DNA of 64,000 bases from Candidatus Enterococcus willemsii (lineage in GTDB: Bacteria; Bacillota; Bacilli; Lactobacillales; Enterococcaceae): NCBI RefSeq assembly GCF_009933335.1, contig NZ_MAEL01000038.1, positions 1 through 64,000 on the forward strand, given 5' to 3'. Both the position numbers and the translations under genes were made by a program. Within the stretch, counting starts at the first letter, position 1. Every line of letters begins with the position of its first letter. Under the pieces are notes generated by a model, which ran no database searches, was not told the DNA's origin, and saw only the letters and a list, made by a program, of their open reading frames with translations. Of the stretch, positions 1 through 7,190 are shown piece by piece.

Positions 1-77
1 CACCCTTATAATCAAATAGAAATCACAACATTTTTTTGGACACTTCATATTGGGGTGTCTTTTTTATTTACAAGGAG

Positions 78-1157
78 ATGATAAGAATAACAAATCTTAC
101 TTTAGGAAGCCTCTTTGACGGTATCGGTGTCTTCCCTCTTGCCGCTCAAAAACAGGGCATTACACTATCATGGGCAGGTGAAATCGAAAAAGCACCGATT
201 CGTATTACAAAGAAACAGTTTCCCCATATGATTCATTTAGGAGATTTAACCAAACTACATGGTGGAAAAATTCCACCGGTTGATATTGTCACGTTTGGAT
301 CCCCTTGTCAGAACCTCTCAACCATTGGAAATCGTGAAGGATTAGCTGGCAAAAAATCCAATTTATTTTATGAAGCTATCAGAATTATTGAAGAAATGAG
401 GGATGCCACCAATGGAAAGTATCCAACTCTCGCTATTTGGGAAAACGTCATGGGAGCTTTTTCATCGAATGACCGGATGGATTTTAAGGCCGTCTTGGAA
501 GCCTTCGTTCAAGCCGAAGTTCCAATTCCTCCCTCTCGTCAATGGGCAAATGCCGGTATGGTGCGAGGGAGAAATGTTGATGTGTGTTGGCGAGTCCTTG
601 ATAGTCAATATTGGGGTGTCCCCCAACGACGCCGAAGAATCTTTCTCGTCGCAGATTTTAGAGACTTCCGTGCCAGAGAAATATTATTTGACACCCAAGG
701 AATGCAGTCGCATCTTGAAACTTGCGACCAGAACAGGTTGTCGTCCCCCAAAGACAATCGAAGCCTTACTACTAAAGCAGGGCGGCAACTATTCCTCTAT
801 CCCTTCCAAGAGCGCCGAATGCGTACGTATGCAAAAGAAAAAAATACCAAAGGATTCGTCTCCAGTTTCGGACAATCAACTGACCCTTTTCCCACTCTCT
901 TAGCAGGTACTGTTGATACCTTTGCTTATTGGCAAGAAGGATTTGAAACTGAAGGGTTTGTTCGGAAGCTCATTCCACTTGAATGTGAGCGAATCATGGG
1001 TTTGCCTGAAAATTGGACACAATATGGATTTGATAATCAATTAATCAGTGACTCTGCCCGATACAAAGCACTAGGAAACTCTATCGTTGTTCCCTGTGCG
1101 GAATTTATTTTGTCGAATGTCGCAAAGGTCTATGGTAAAGGAGAATCGTATGGTTAA
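78..1157 (+). CDS. C5-cytosine DNA methyltransferase (ICE-borne)
   Basis: Type II-like DNA cytosine-5 methyltransferase that methylates cytosine in duplex DNA using SAM. Visible motifs in order: motif I (SLFDGIGVFPLA), motif IV with the catalytic Cys (GSPCQNLS), motif VI (ENV), motif VIII (QRRRRIF) and motif X (ALGNS). No cognate restriction endonuclease lies beside it, so protection of the element from host restriction is the likely role; this is inference. The start is uncertain: the ATG at 78 directly abuts AAGGAG (72-77), and an in-frame ATG exists at 36. A weak hairpin (GACAC/GTGTC plus T-run) sits at about 39-66. A long overlapping frame at 403-903 is a shadow. Confidence 0.85.
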   Translation: MIRITNLTLGSLFDGIGVFPLAAQKQGITLSWAGEIEKAPIRITKKQFPHMIHLGDLTKLHGGKIPPVDIVTFGSPCQNLSTIGNREGLAGKKSNLFYEAIRIIEEMRDATNGKYPTLAIWENVMGAFSSNDRMDFKAVLEAFVQAEVPIPPSRQWANAGMVRGRNVDVCWRVLDSQYWGVPQRRRRIFLVADFRDFRAREILFDTQGMQSHLETCDQNRLSSPKDNRSLTTKAGRQLFLYPFQERRMRTYAKEKNTKGFVSSFGQSTDPFPTLLAGTVDTFAYWQEGFETEGFVRKLIPLECERIMGLPENWTQYGFDNQLISDSARYKALGNSIVVPCAEFILSNVAKVYGKGESYG

Positions 1158-1376
1158 ACACGCGAACGCTTAAACGCTGCCCAACAATTATTATGTACCA
1201 ATTCAATCAATCAGTTGTCTGCGGCGATGCATAACTTCCAATTTTTACAACATATTGACGGCCGAGAAGTGCGTGGACGTCAAGCAATCGCAGAACAATT
1301 GATGGAAGTCGAAGAATACCTACTGATTGTTAAAAATCAAATACAAACTATTCGGAATTTATACAAGGAGAAATAA
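1150..1376 (+). pseudogene. Frameshifted small ICE gene (about 75 codons)
   Basis: An ATG at 1150 overlaps the methyltransferase stop, but its frame closes after seven codons. One base over, the frame 1158-1376 stays open for about 70 codons, reads like protein (RERLNAAQQLL at the start, RNLYKEK at the end), and stops just before the next gene. Adding one A to the AAA run at 1156-1158 would join the two frames into one protein starting MVKTRERLNAAQQLL. I infer a one-base deletion or a sequencing error. The product is not recognised. Confidence 0.45.
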
Positions 1377-1378
1377 AA

Positions 1379-1786
1379 ATGGATAACACAATTCAAGTAT
1401 ACGTCACCAACCTTAGTCGATTTGAGTATGACGGACTAATTATTGCCGCTTGGTTCACCCTACCTGTTTCTTTGGATGAACTAAGAGAAAAGCTACAATT
1501 GGAAACAGATGAAAGTTATGAAATTGAAGATTGGGAAGCCCCTTTCCGATTAACAGACGATGGGGATATTCTCACACTCAATCGTTTAGCGCTTTTAATC
1601 GAGGAAAACTGTCACTATGACTTATTTCCTTATTTAGATGAATTGATTGACTTAGATGTCTTTGAATCTCATGAGGATGGCTTAAAGCGATTAAATCATT
1701 TCGAGCACTTTGAAGAAAAGCCAACTGATCCAGATATTTTGGAAGATACCTTTGAGTTATCCGATGGCACCTATTTTACCATTTAA
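1379..1786 (+). CDS. Short ArdA-like antirestriction protein
   Basis: 135 residues, very acidic. The N-terminal half (VYVTNLSRFEYDGLIIAAWF, then an E-I-E-D-W-E-A-P-F stretch) parallels the start of the full-length ArdA at 6557 (VYISNLGKYNEGEIVGAWF, then a Y-E-L-P-F stretch). ArdA proteins mimic bent B-form DNA and block type I restriction enzymes. This copy lacks about 30 C-terminal residues relative to its neighbour, so it may be a divergent or reduced paralogue. AAGGAG at 1365-1370 precedes the ATG. A terminator follows directly. Family membership is fairly secure; activity is not. Confidence 0.65.
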   Translation: MDNTIQVYVTNLSRFEYDGLIIAAWFTLPVSLDELREKLQLETDESYEIEDWEAPFRLTDDGDILTLNRLALLIEENCHYDLFPYLDELIDLDVFESHEDGLKRLNHFEHFEEKPTDPDILEDTFELSDGTYFTI

Positions 1787-1788
1787 AG

Positions 1789-1825
1789 CAGTTTGACTAA
1801 TCCAATAGTTGAGCTGCTTTTTTGT
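1789..1825 (+). terminator. Intrinsic terminator after short ardA-like gene
   Basis: GCAGTTTGACT pairs with AGTTGAGCTGC (with G-T wobbles) across an 8-nt loop, followed by a run of T. It ends the methyltransferase/ArdA-like unit before the Orf23 group. Confidence 0.7.
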
Positions 1826-1844
1826 TTGGAAAGGAAGTGTATCA

Positions 1845-1919
1845 ATGAGGAAAATCTCACGTTCCCCGCCGATCACAACAACAATTTTTAAGCTTATTTC
1901 AATACAAAATTTTGAATGA
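1845..1919 (+). CDS. 24-residue ORF before Orf23 (leader-like)
   Basis: AAAGGAAG at 1830-1837 precedes ATG 1845. The peptide begins MRKISRSPP and ends ISIQNFE; its TGA overlaps an ATG at 1916 in the Orf23 frame. The position matches the short reading frame often drawn ahead of orf23 in Tn916-like elements. It is either a leader peptide that couples translation into orf23 or noise. No function is claimed. Confidence 0.35.
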   Translation: MRKISRSPPITTTIFKLISIQNFE

Positions 1920-1933
1920 AAAGAGGAAAAACA

Positions 1934-2248
1934 ATGGAATTAAAACACGTAGTACCGATTATGAAAGACACATTTGGACACTTAGAATTTGCGGGCGAAG
2001 GAAATGTTGAACAACGACGCATCAATGGTCGTTTAGCTACTGTTTCTCGTAGCTATAACCTATATTCAGATATACAACGTGCTGATGATATTGAGGTGAT
2101 TTTACCTCATACAGCCGGAGAAAAATTCTTTGAAGTGGAAGAATCGGTCAAATTGATTAACCCACGCATTATCGCAGAAGGTTATAAGATTGGCGAACGA
2201 GGATTCACGAATTACATTTTACATGCAGACGATATGGTCAAAGCCTAA
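1934..2248 (+). CDS. Orf23-type conjugative element protein (DUF961)
   Basis: 104-residue DUF961 (YdcP-like) protein, first of the tandem pair that opens the transfer operon of Tn916-type elements. It shares the SVKLINP ... YILHADDMV pattern with the next gene (VELINP ... WYIKADDLV), so the two are paralogues. The ATG at 1934 was chosen because AAGAGG (1921-1926) is well placed for it; an ATG at 1916 is in frame. The biochemical role is not established; DUF961 proteins accompany the coupling ATPase. Confidence 0.85.
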   Translation: MELKHVVPIMKDTFGHLEFAGEGNVEQRRINGRLATVSRSYNLYSDIQRADDIEVILPHTAGEKFFEVEESVKLINPRIIAEGYKIGERGFTNYILHADDMVKA

Positions 2249-2263
2249 AGGAGGAAAATACAC

Positions 2264-2629
2264 ATGAGATTAGCACAAGGAATTATTATCGACAAAGAAA
2301 AAACGTTTGGACGGTTGAAATTTTCTGCACTACGTCGGGAAGTTTTTCTAAACAATGAAGATGGCAGTGTATCAACTGAAGTCAAAGAACGAACCTATGA
2401 TTTAAAATCACGTGAACAAGGACGAATGATTCAAGTCAGTATTCCCGCTTCAATTCCATTACGAGAATTTGATTACAATGCTGAAGTGGAATTAATCAAC
2501 CCAATCGCAGACACCGTAGCCAATGCGACTTATCGTGGGGCGGATGTTGATTGGTACATTAAGGCCGATGATTTGGTTCTAAAGAATAAAACCACACCGA
2601 AAATTGAGCCAAAGAATAAACAGGGATAG
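2264..2629 (+). CDS. Orf22-type conjugative element protein (DUF961)
   Basis: 121 residues, second DUF961 paralogue, with a strong AAAGGAGG upstream of its ATG. It carries an Arg/Lys-rich middle and a basic tail (KTTPKIEPKNKQG). It lies 15 bp after orf23 and 3 bp before orf21, so the genes are co-transcribed. It matches Orf22 of Tn916 in size and order. Confidence 0.85.
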   Translation: MRLAQGIIIDKEKTFGRLKFSALRREVFLNNEDGSVSTEVKERTYDLKSREQGRMIQVSIPASIPLREFDYNAEVELINPIADTVANATYRGADVDWYIKADDLVLKNKTTPKIEPKNKQG

Positions 2630-2632
2630 CCC

Positions 2633-4009
2633 ATGAAACTCTTACAAAGAAAAGGAAAACGAATCAGACCAAGCGATAAACACTTGGTCTTTCAGTTTTT
2701 CTTTGGTGCTATATTAAGTTGTTGGTTACTTGCATTTTTTCCCTTTCATCTGGCTTTTTTCAGTCGAACTACTTGGCAACTAGAGGAATTTAAACAACAC
2801 TTTTTCAGTCCCTATGGTAGTCTATCACTCGTCTTCTCACTTCTTACTGTTGGTTTTCTCCTCTATTTACTGTATCGGTATGGGTTCGATTATTACAAGA
2901 GTTTAACCCATCGTCAAAAACTCGCTCGAATGATTCTAGAAAACGGATGGTTAGAAACAAAACAAGTGGAAGAATTTCAACTCTTTGAAGATTCCCCTGC
3001 TAAAAAGAAAGAAAAAATCAGCTACTTTGCTAAGTTCTACTATCGAATGCACAACGGACTGATTGTTATTACTGTTGAAATCACATTAGGTAAATACCAA
3101 GATCAATTGTTACGCTTAGAGAAGAAATTGGAATCAGGCTTGTACTGTGAGCTAGTCGATAAAGAACTCAAAGACTCTTTTGTGGAATACACCCTACTCT
3201 ATGACACGATTGCCAATCGAGTTTCAATTGAAGAGGTTTCTGTGAAAGATGGGGCTATGCAATTGATGAAAAATTTGGCGTGGGCTTTCGATTCTTTGCC
3301 TCATATGTTGATTGCAGGTGGAACCGGTGGTGGGAAAACGTATTTCATTCTTACGATTATTGAGTCCCTTCTTCAAACCAACGCCAAGCTGTTTATCCTT
3401 GATCCCAAAAATGCCGATTTAGCGGACTTAGGAACAGTGATGGATAATGTCTATTACCAAAAAGAAGAAATATCTGCATGTATCGATGATTTTTATGCTC
3501 GCATGATGGCGCGTAGTCTCGATATGAAGAAAATGCCTCATTATAAAACAGGCGAAAATTACGCTTATCTAAACCTAGAACCAAACTTCCTTATTTTTGA
3601 TGAGTATGTGGCGTATATGGAAATGTTGAGTGCTAAAGAAAATATGGCAGTCATGAATAAATTAAAACAAATCGTCATGTTAGGTCGGCAAGCGGGATTC
3701 TTTATTATCTTGGCTTGTCAGCGACCGGATGCAAAATACTTACAAGATGGGATTCGTGATCAGTTTAATTTTCGTGTGGCACTTGGGCGTATGAGTGAGC
3801 TTGGGTATTCCATGATGTTTGGAGATGTCGATAAAGATTTCTTTTTAAAACAAATTAAAGGCCGAGGATATGTAGATGTTGGAACCAATGTCATTAGCGA
3901 ATTCTACACACCACTTGTTCCTAAAGGACATGATTTTTTAGAAACGATTGGTGCCTTGTGTCACTCGAAACCATTAGTAAAAAAGGAGGAATCTGAAGAT
4001 GGAGTTTGA
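2633..4009 (+). CDS. Orf21 FtsK/SpoIIIE-family coupling ATPase
   Basis: 458 residues. Two hydrophobic segments near residues 20-45 and 60-80 anchor it in the membrane. Walker A is GGTGGGKTYF (about residue 226), Walker B is FLIFDEY (about 320), and an ARQ-like LACQRPD motif follows. It is the TcpA-type coupling protein that brings the relaxase-bound DNA strand to the mating channel. It sits directly before the oriT region, as in Tn916. Its 3' end overlaps the next gene by 11 nt. Confidence 0.92.
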   Translation: MKLLQRKGKRIRPSDKHLVFQFFFGAILSCWLLAFFPFHLAFFSRTTWQLEEFKQHFFSPYGSLSLVFSLLTVGFLLYLLYRYGFDYYKSLTHRQKLARMILENGWLETKQVEEFQLFEDSPAKKKEKISYFAKFYYRMHNGLIVITVEITLGKYQDQLLRLEKKLESGLYCELVDKELKDSFVEYTLLYDTIANRVSIEEVSVKDGAMQLMKNLAWAFDSLPHMLIAGGTGGGKTYFILTIIESLLQTNAKLFILDPKNADLADLGTVMDNVYYQKEEISACIDDFYARMMARSLDMKKMPHYKTGENYAYLNLEPNFLIFDEYVAYMEMLSAKENMAVMNKLKQIVMLGRQAGFFIILACQRPDAKYLQDGIRDQFNFRVALGRMSELGYSMMFGDVDKDFFLKQIKGRGYVDVGTNVISEFYTPLVPKGHDFLETIGALCHSKPLVKKEESEDGV

Positions 4010-4283
4010 TGATTGCATTTATCGTTTGTATGAACTTTCAAGAACTGAGAATGAAGAATTACAACAACGTTTTCACTCTCTAGCTTCTGATGTCAGTAAA
4101 AATGGGATTACTGGTTTAGTCCCTATCGAAGAAGGCGGCATTACAGATGGCGTTCCACTCACTGTGGTTCTATCTATCTTACAATCAGGGTTAGAACTAG
4201 CCACCTCTCCTTTTGACCGGACAAAAATTGAAGCCTTGTATAATGACTTACTTTCAGAAGGTATCGATGGCTATACGAAATAG
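3999..4283 (+). CDS. Small ICE protein of unknown function
   Basis: 94 residues, acidic, predicted helical, with no membrane segment. The start lies inside the orf21 3' end behind AAAGGAGG, indicating translational coupling. It is absent from the Tn916 order as I know it, so it is an accessory of this lineage. No family recognised. Confidence 0.7.
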   Translation: MEFDDCIYRLYELSRTENEELQQRFHSLASDVSKNGITGLVPIEEGGITDGVPLTVVLSILQSGLELATSPFDRTKIEALYNDLLSEGIDGYTK

Positions 4284-4351
4284 CACGGATAGAAGCGGAA
4301 TTTTTAAACAAACTGCGGTATAGTTAATGTAACAAGATGGGAGGAATTGCC

Positions 4352-4690
4352 ATGTCTCACTTTACCCGTACTGTTTTTACCAGTTTGCATCCAGCCTATT
4401 TGATCCGTCAGTATATCTTTAGTGGTATTGTCACTGCGTTTTTCTATTTTTCAAGTCCTGATACTGCCCCTACTTCATTTTATGTCTTTTTAGGATTAAA
4501 CTTTCTTCTCTATCCATTTGCTATGTTTGTTTATGATTCGATTGTCTCTCTTTTAATGGGGAATAATGTGTGGATTACCAGTGGCATTTTTGCCTTCATT
4601 TGGGGCTTCATCAAAATTTTATTAATTTACTTCTTTAGTGTTTTGATTGCGCCAATTGGCATCCTTATTCTGTATTTTACAAATCGTTAG
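4352..4690 (+). CDS. Small ICE membrane protein
   Basis: 112 residues with about three hydrophobic segments (approximate residues 15-35, 42-67, 78-110). The start at 4352 is supported by GGGAGG seven bases upstream; the in-frame ATG at 4337 overlaps that site. It lies between orf21 and the oriT region. It could be an accessory of the mating channel or an entry-exclusion-type factor, but nothing in the sequence decides this. Confidence 0.65.
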   Translation: MSHFTRTVFTSLHPAYLIRQYIFSGIVTAFFYFSSPDTAPTSFYVFLGLNFLLYPFAMFVYDSIVSLLMGNNVWITSGIFAFIWGFIKILLIYFFSVLIAPIGILILYFTNR

Positions 4691-4957
4691 AGAATTAGAT
4701 TATAAAGGTCTTCCATTCGTCCCGTAGAAAAGATGTGAAGGATCGAAGGAGCCTGTGACTGATACTTTATATCTTTTAGAGGGGAAACATGAGCGTAGTC
4801 GAATGTATAAAATCAAGAATATCAACAATTTCACTGCCCATTAGTGGAAAGAACAACGTAATAAACGGAACACAGACAGAAAAAGTCATGACGGCAGCGC
4901 ATAAGTCATGGCTTTTTCTTATCTGGTGGGTGTGGCTTGCCACGCCCACCTTGATTA

Positions 4958-4981
4958 ACCCCCCCATTCTAACAGGGGGGT
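4958..4981. other. oriT: oriT nick-site inverted repeat
   Basis: A 24-bp element: ACCCCCC(C) arm, an AT-rich centre ending CTAACA, and a GGGGGGT arm. This matches the layout I recall for the relaxase recognition repeats of Tn916 and ICEBs1 (C-rich arm, CTAACA, G-rich arm). The cognate Rep_trans relaxase gene starts 134 bp downstream. I infer that nicking takes place here. Confidence 0.8.
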
Positions 4982-5053
4982 AGAAATACAAAAATAATAA
5001 GCAATAAAGGCTTAGGAACTTTGATACAACAAACTTTCTATCGCTTTATGAGG

Positions 5054-5086
5054 TGTCAACTTTTTTTGAATAGTTGACATCTTTTT
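5054..5086 (+). terminator. Hairpin/terminator before orf20
   Basis: TGTCAACT pairs with AGTTGACA around a T-rich loop and is followed by TCTTTTTTG. It lies just upstream of the orf20 ribosome binding site and may stop or attenuate read-through from the orf21 side. Confidence 0.6.
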
Positions 5087-5114
5087 TGTTCACTCAAAAA
5101 AGAAAGGAGAAGTT

Positions 5115-6305
5115 GTGTTGATAAACCTCAAACAACAAGTATTAGAACTAAAAGAACGGAGAAAAAACTATGGTGTATCGCAAAATAAACTAGCTACTGC
5201 AGTTGGTATCTCAAGACAATACCTTAGTGAAATTGAAACAGAAAAAGTCGTTCCTTCCAGTGAGTTACTTTCAGAATTAGATGTTCTGCTCGAACGTTTC
5301 AATCCAGAGTTACCCTTGGAAATGCTATTCGACTATGTACGGATTCGATTTCCAACCACTAATCCAGAAGGAGTGATCGAGAATATCTTAAAACTAAAAA
5401 TGAAGTATATGTTACATGAGGAATACGCTTTTTACTCGTATGAGGAACAATATGTTTTTGGTGATATCGCGGTCATGGTATCTCATGATATTGAAAAAGG
5501 TATTCTCGTAGAAATGAAAGGCAAAGGCTGTCGGCAATTTGAACATTTTTTGTTGGCACAACGAAGAACGTGGGTAGACTTCTTCCTAGATGTCTTTGCA
5601 GTAAATGGTGTTTATAAACGTTTGGATTTAGCGATTAACGATAAAGTCGGCTTATTAAATATTCCAGAACTCACGCGTAAATGTCAGAACGAAGAATGTA
5701 TTTCTGTCTTTCGTAGCTTTAAAAATTATCGTTCAGGTGAATTGGTTCGCCAACATGAAAAAGCTGATATGGGTGATACGTTGTATATTGGTTCGCTAAA
5801 ATCAGAAGTCTATTTTTGTATCTATCAAAAAGATTATGAGCAATATGTAAAACTTGGGATTCCATTAGAAGAGAATCCAGTCAAAAATCGTTTTGAGATT
5901 CGTTTGAAAAATGAACGTGCCTTACACGCAGTGATTGATTTATTAAACAATGGAAACGTTGGCGAAACGACCTTCTCCATTATCAACCGATATATTCGGT
6001 TTGTGGATAAAGATTCCAACAAACGTCGTAGTCAATGGAAAATTAATGCGGATTGGGCATTTTTCCTAGGAGAAAATCAGCGAAAACTAAAACTAACTTC
6101 AGAACCTGAACCCTATTCGTTTGACCGAACCTTGAATTGGTTGTCACGACAAGTCATTCCTACCTTAAAATTAGCAATGAAAATCGACAAACTCAATCAA
6201 ACGAGTGTCATCCAAAATATGATTGATTATGCGGAATTATCGGATCGTCAGAAAAAGATTTTACAACAACAAACCCTTCCTGTAGAGGAAGTTATTATTA
6301 ATTAA
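5115..6305 (+). CDS. Orf20 relaxase / replication initiator (Rep_trans)
   Basis: 396 residues. An N-terminal XRE-type HTH (about 10-50: LATAVGISRQYLSEIETEK) is followed by a Rep_trans domain with the conserved RLDLAINDKVGLLNIPEL stretch. It nicks oriT, pilots the strand, and can start rolling-circle replication of the circular ICE. The start is GTG at 5115 or TTG at 5118, behind AAAGGAG. Family members of this size act together with the FtsK-like protein encoded upstream. Confidence 0.92.
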   Translation: MLINLKQQVLELKERRKNYGVSQNKLATAVGISRQYLSEIETEKVVPSSELLSELDVLLERFNPELPLEMLFDYVRIRFPTTNPEGVIENILKLKMKYMLHEEYAFYSYEEQYVFGDIAVMVSHDIEKGILVEMKGKGCRQFEHFLLAQRRTWVDFFLDVFAVNGVYKRLDLAINDKVGLLNIPELTRKCQNEECISVFRSFKNYRSGELVRQHEKADMGDTLYIGSLKSEVYFCIYQKDYEQYVKLGIPLEENPVKNRFEIRLKNERALHAVIDLLNNGNVGETTFSIINRYIRFVDKDSNKRRSQWKINADWAFFLGENQRKLKLTSEPEPYSFDRTLNWLSRQVIPTLKLAMKIDKLNQTSVIQNMIDYAELSDRQKKILQQQTLPVEEVIIN

Positions 6306-6318
6306 AGGAGAATGTGTG

Positions 6319-6540
6319 ATGAACTTTGGACAAAATTTATATAATTGGTTTCTTTCCAATGCGGAATCATTAGTATTAATGGCAATTGTTGTGATTGGTG
6401 TGTATTTAGGTTTTAAAAGAGAATTTTCTAAATTGATTGGCTTCTTGATCATTGCCTTAATTGCGGTTGGCTTGGTATTTAATGCTGCTGGTGTAAAAGA
6501 TGTCTTATTGAATCTTTTCAATCGTATTATCGGTGCTTAG
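6319..6540 (+). CDS. Orf19 small membrane protein
   Basis: 73 residues with two hydrophobic segments (about residues 15-32 and 40-58), matching Orf19 of Tn916 in size, order and character (TcpD-like). The ATG at 6319 follows AAAGGAG (6304-6310); a GTG three bases upstream is in frame. It is probably part of the conjugation channel. Confidence 0.8.
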   Translation: MNFGQNLYNWFLSNAESLVLMAIVVIGVYLGFKREFSKLIGFLIIALIAVGLVFNAAGVKDVLLNLFNRIIGA

Positions 6541-6556
6541 AAGGGAATGAAACCAA

Positions 6557-7057
6557 ATGGATATGCAAGTTTATATCTCCAACTTAGGAAAATACAATGA
6601 AGGCGAAATAGTCGGTGCTTGGTTCCAACCACCTATTGATATGGAAGAGGTCAAAGAAAAAATTGGATTGAATGATCAATACGAAGAATATGCAATTCAT
6701 GATTATGAGTTGCCTTTTGAAATTGGTGAATACACACCCATTTCAGAAATTAATCGATTATGTGCCTTAATTGAAGAGATTGAGGACACAGAAATTTTGA
6801 AAGAATTAAAAGAAATTCAGAGCATGTGGTTTTCTAGTTTAGAAGACTTGATTGAACACAAAGACGATATTATCTGTTATTCAGATTGTGATTCAATGGA
6901 AGATGTAGCGACTTATTATGTGGAGGAAACAGGCCAACTTGGTGAAGTTCCTTCTAACCTTCAAAATTATATTGACTATCAATCACTTGGACGAGATATG
7001 GAGTTGGAAGGGAACTTTTTAGTTACGAGTAATGGGGTGTTTGAATATTTAGGATAG
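6557..7057 (+). CDS. ardA: Antirestriction protein ArdA (Orf18)
   Basis: 166 residues, strongly acidic, full-length ArdA. The N-terminus (MQVYISNLGKYNEGEIVGAWF) and the Y-E-L-P-F motif are family marks. It works as a DNA-mimic dimer that binds and inactivates type I restriction-modification enzymes, letting the element enter a restricting host. In Tn916 the next gene is orf17; here a defence cargo starts 134 bp downstream. Confidence 0.9.
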   Translation: MDMQVYISNLGKYNEGEIVGAWFQPPIDMEEVKEKIGLNDQYEEYAIHDYELPFEIGEYTPISEINRLCALIEEIEDTEILKELKEIQSMWFSSLEDLIEHKDDIICYSDCDSMEDVATYYVEETGQLGEVPSNLQNYIDYQSLGRDMELEGNFLVTSNGVFEYLG

Positions 7058-7137
7058 CATAGAAAAATCTAGCATACATCCTAATATTTACTAATCTTTT
7101 ATATAAACAATTTCTTTCTGTTATAAAACAATTAATA

Positions 7138-7180
7138 CCCTTTTAAAATTAATGATATAATGTTATTAATTTTAAAAGGG
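7138..7180 (+). promoter_or_regulatory. Promoter/operator palindrome of the Hachiman operon
   Basis: Two perfect 16-bp arms (7138-7153 and 7165-7180) flank an 11-nt centre. The centre carries TATAAT (7156-7161), and the TG at 7153-7154 makes it an extended -10; no good -35 is present. The right arm ends in AAAAGGG, which continues into the hamA ribosome binding site. It is suited to a dimeric repressor. In transcripts from upstream ICE promoters the arms would pair and hide the ribosome binding site; that effect is inferred. Confidence 0.7.
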
Positions 7181-7190
7181 GTTGAGTTTT

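Larger units (their letters stand above)
4691..5114. other. oriT region (non-coding) between orf21 and orf20
   Basis: This 424-bp gap occupies the place of the mapped Tn916 origin of transfer. It holds several dyads: AAAAAGTCATGAC with GTCATGGCTTTTT (4878-4916), GGTGGGTGTGGC with GCCACGCCCACC (4925-4950), the nick-site repeat (4958-4981), and a TGTCAACT/AGTTGACA terminator-like hairpin (5054-5080). A 64-codon frame (4789-4983) covers these structures and is probably not a gene. Confidence 0.75.

Noticed and set aside
403-903. 166-codon open frame on the plus strand inside the methyltransferase
   Set aside because: It lies wholly inside a gene with all C5-methyltransferase motifs, in another frame, with no ribosome binding site or family signature.
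4789-4983. 64-codon frame across the oriT region, with an opposite-strand frame at 4776-4991
   Set aside because: It covers the inverted repeats of oriT, and the coding of the dyads explains its odd composition; AGGGGA before the ATG is the only support.
7182-7190. TTG at 7182 as start of hamA
   Set aside because: It directly abuts AAAAGGGG, leaving no spacing; ATG 7191 has nine bases.
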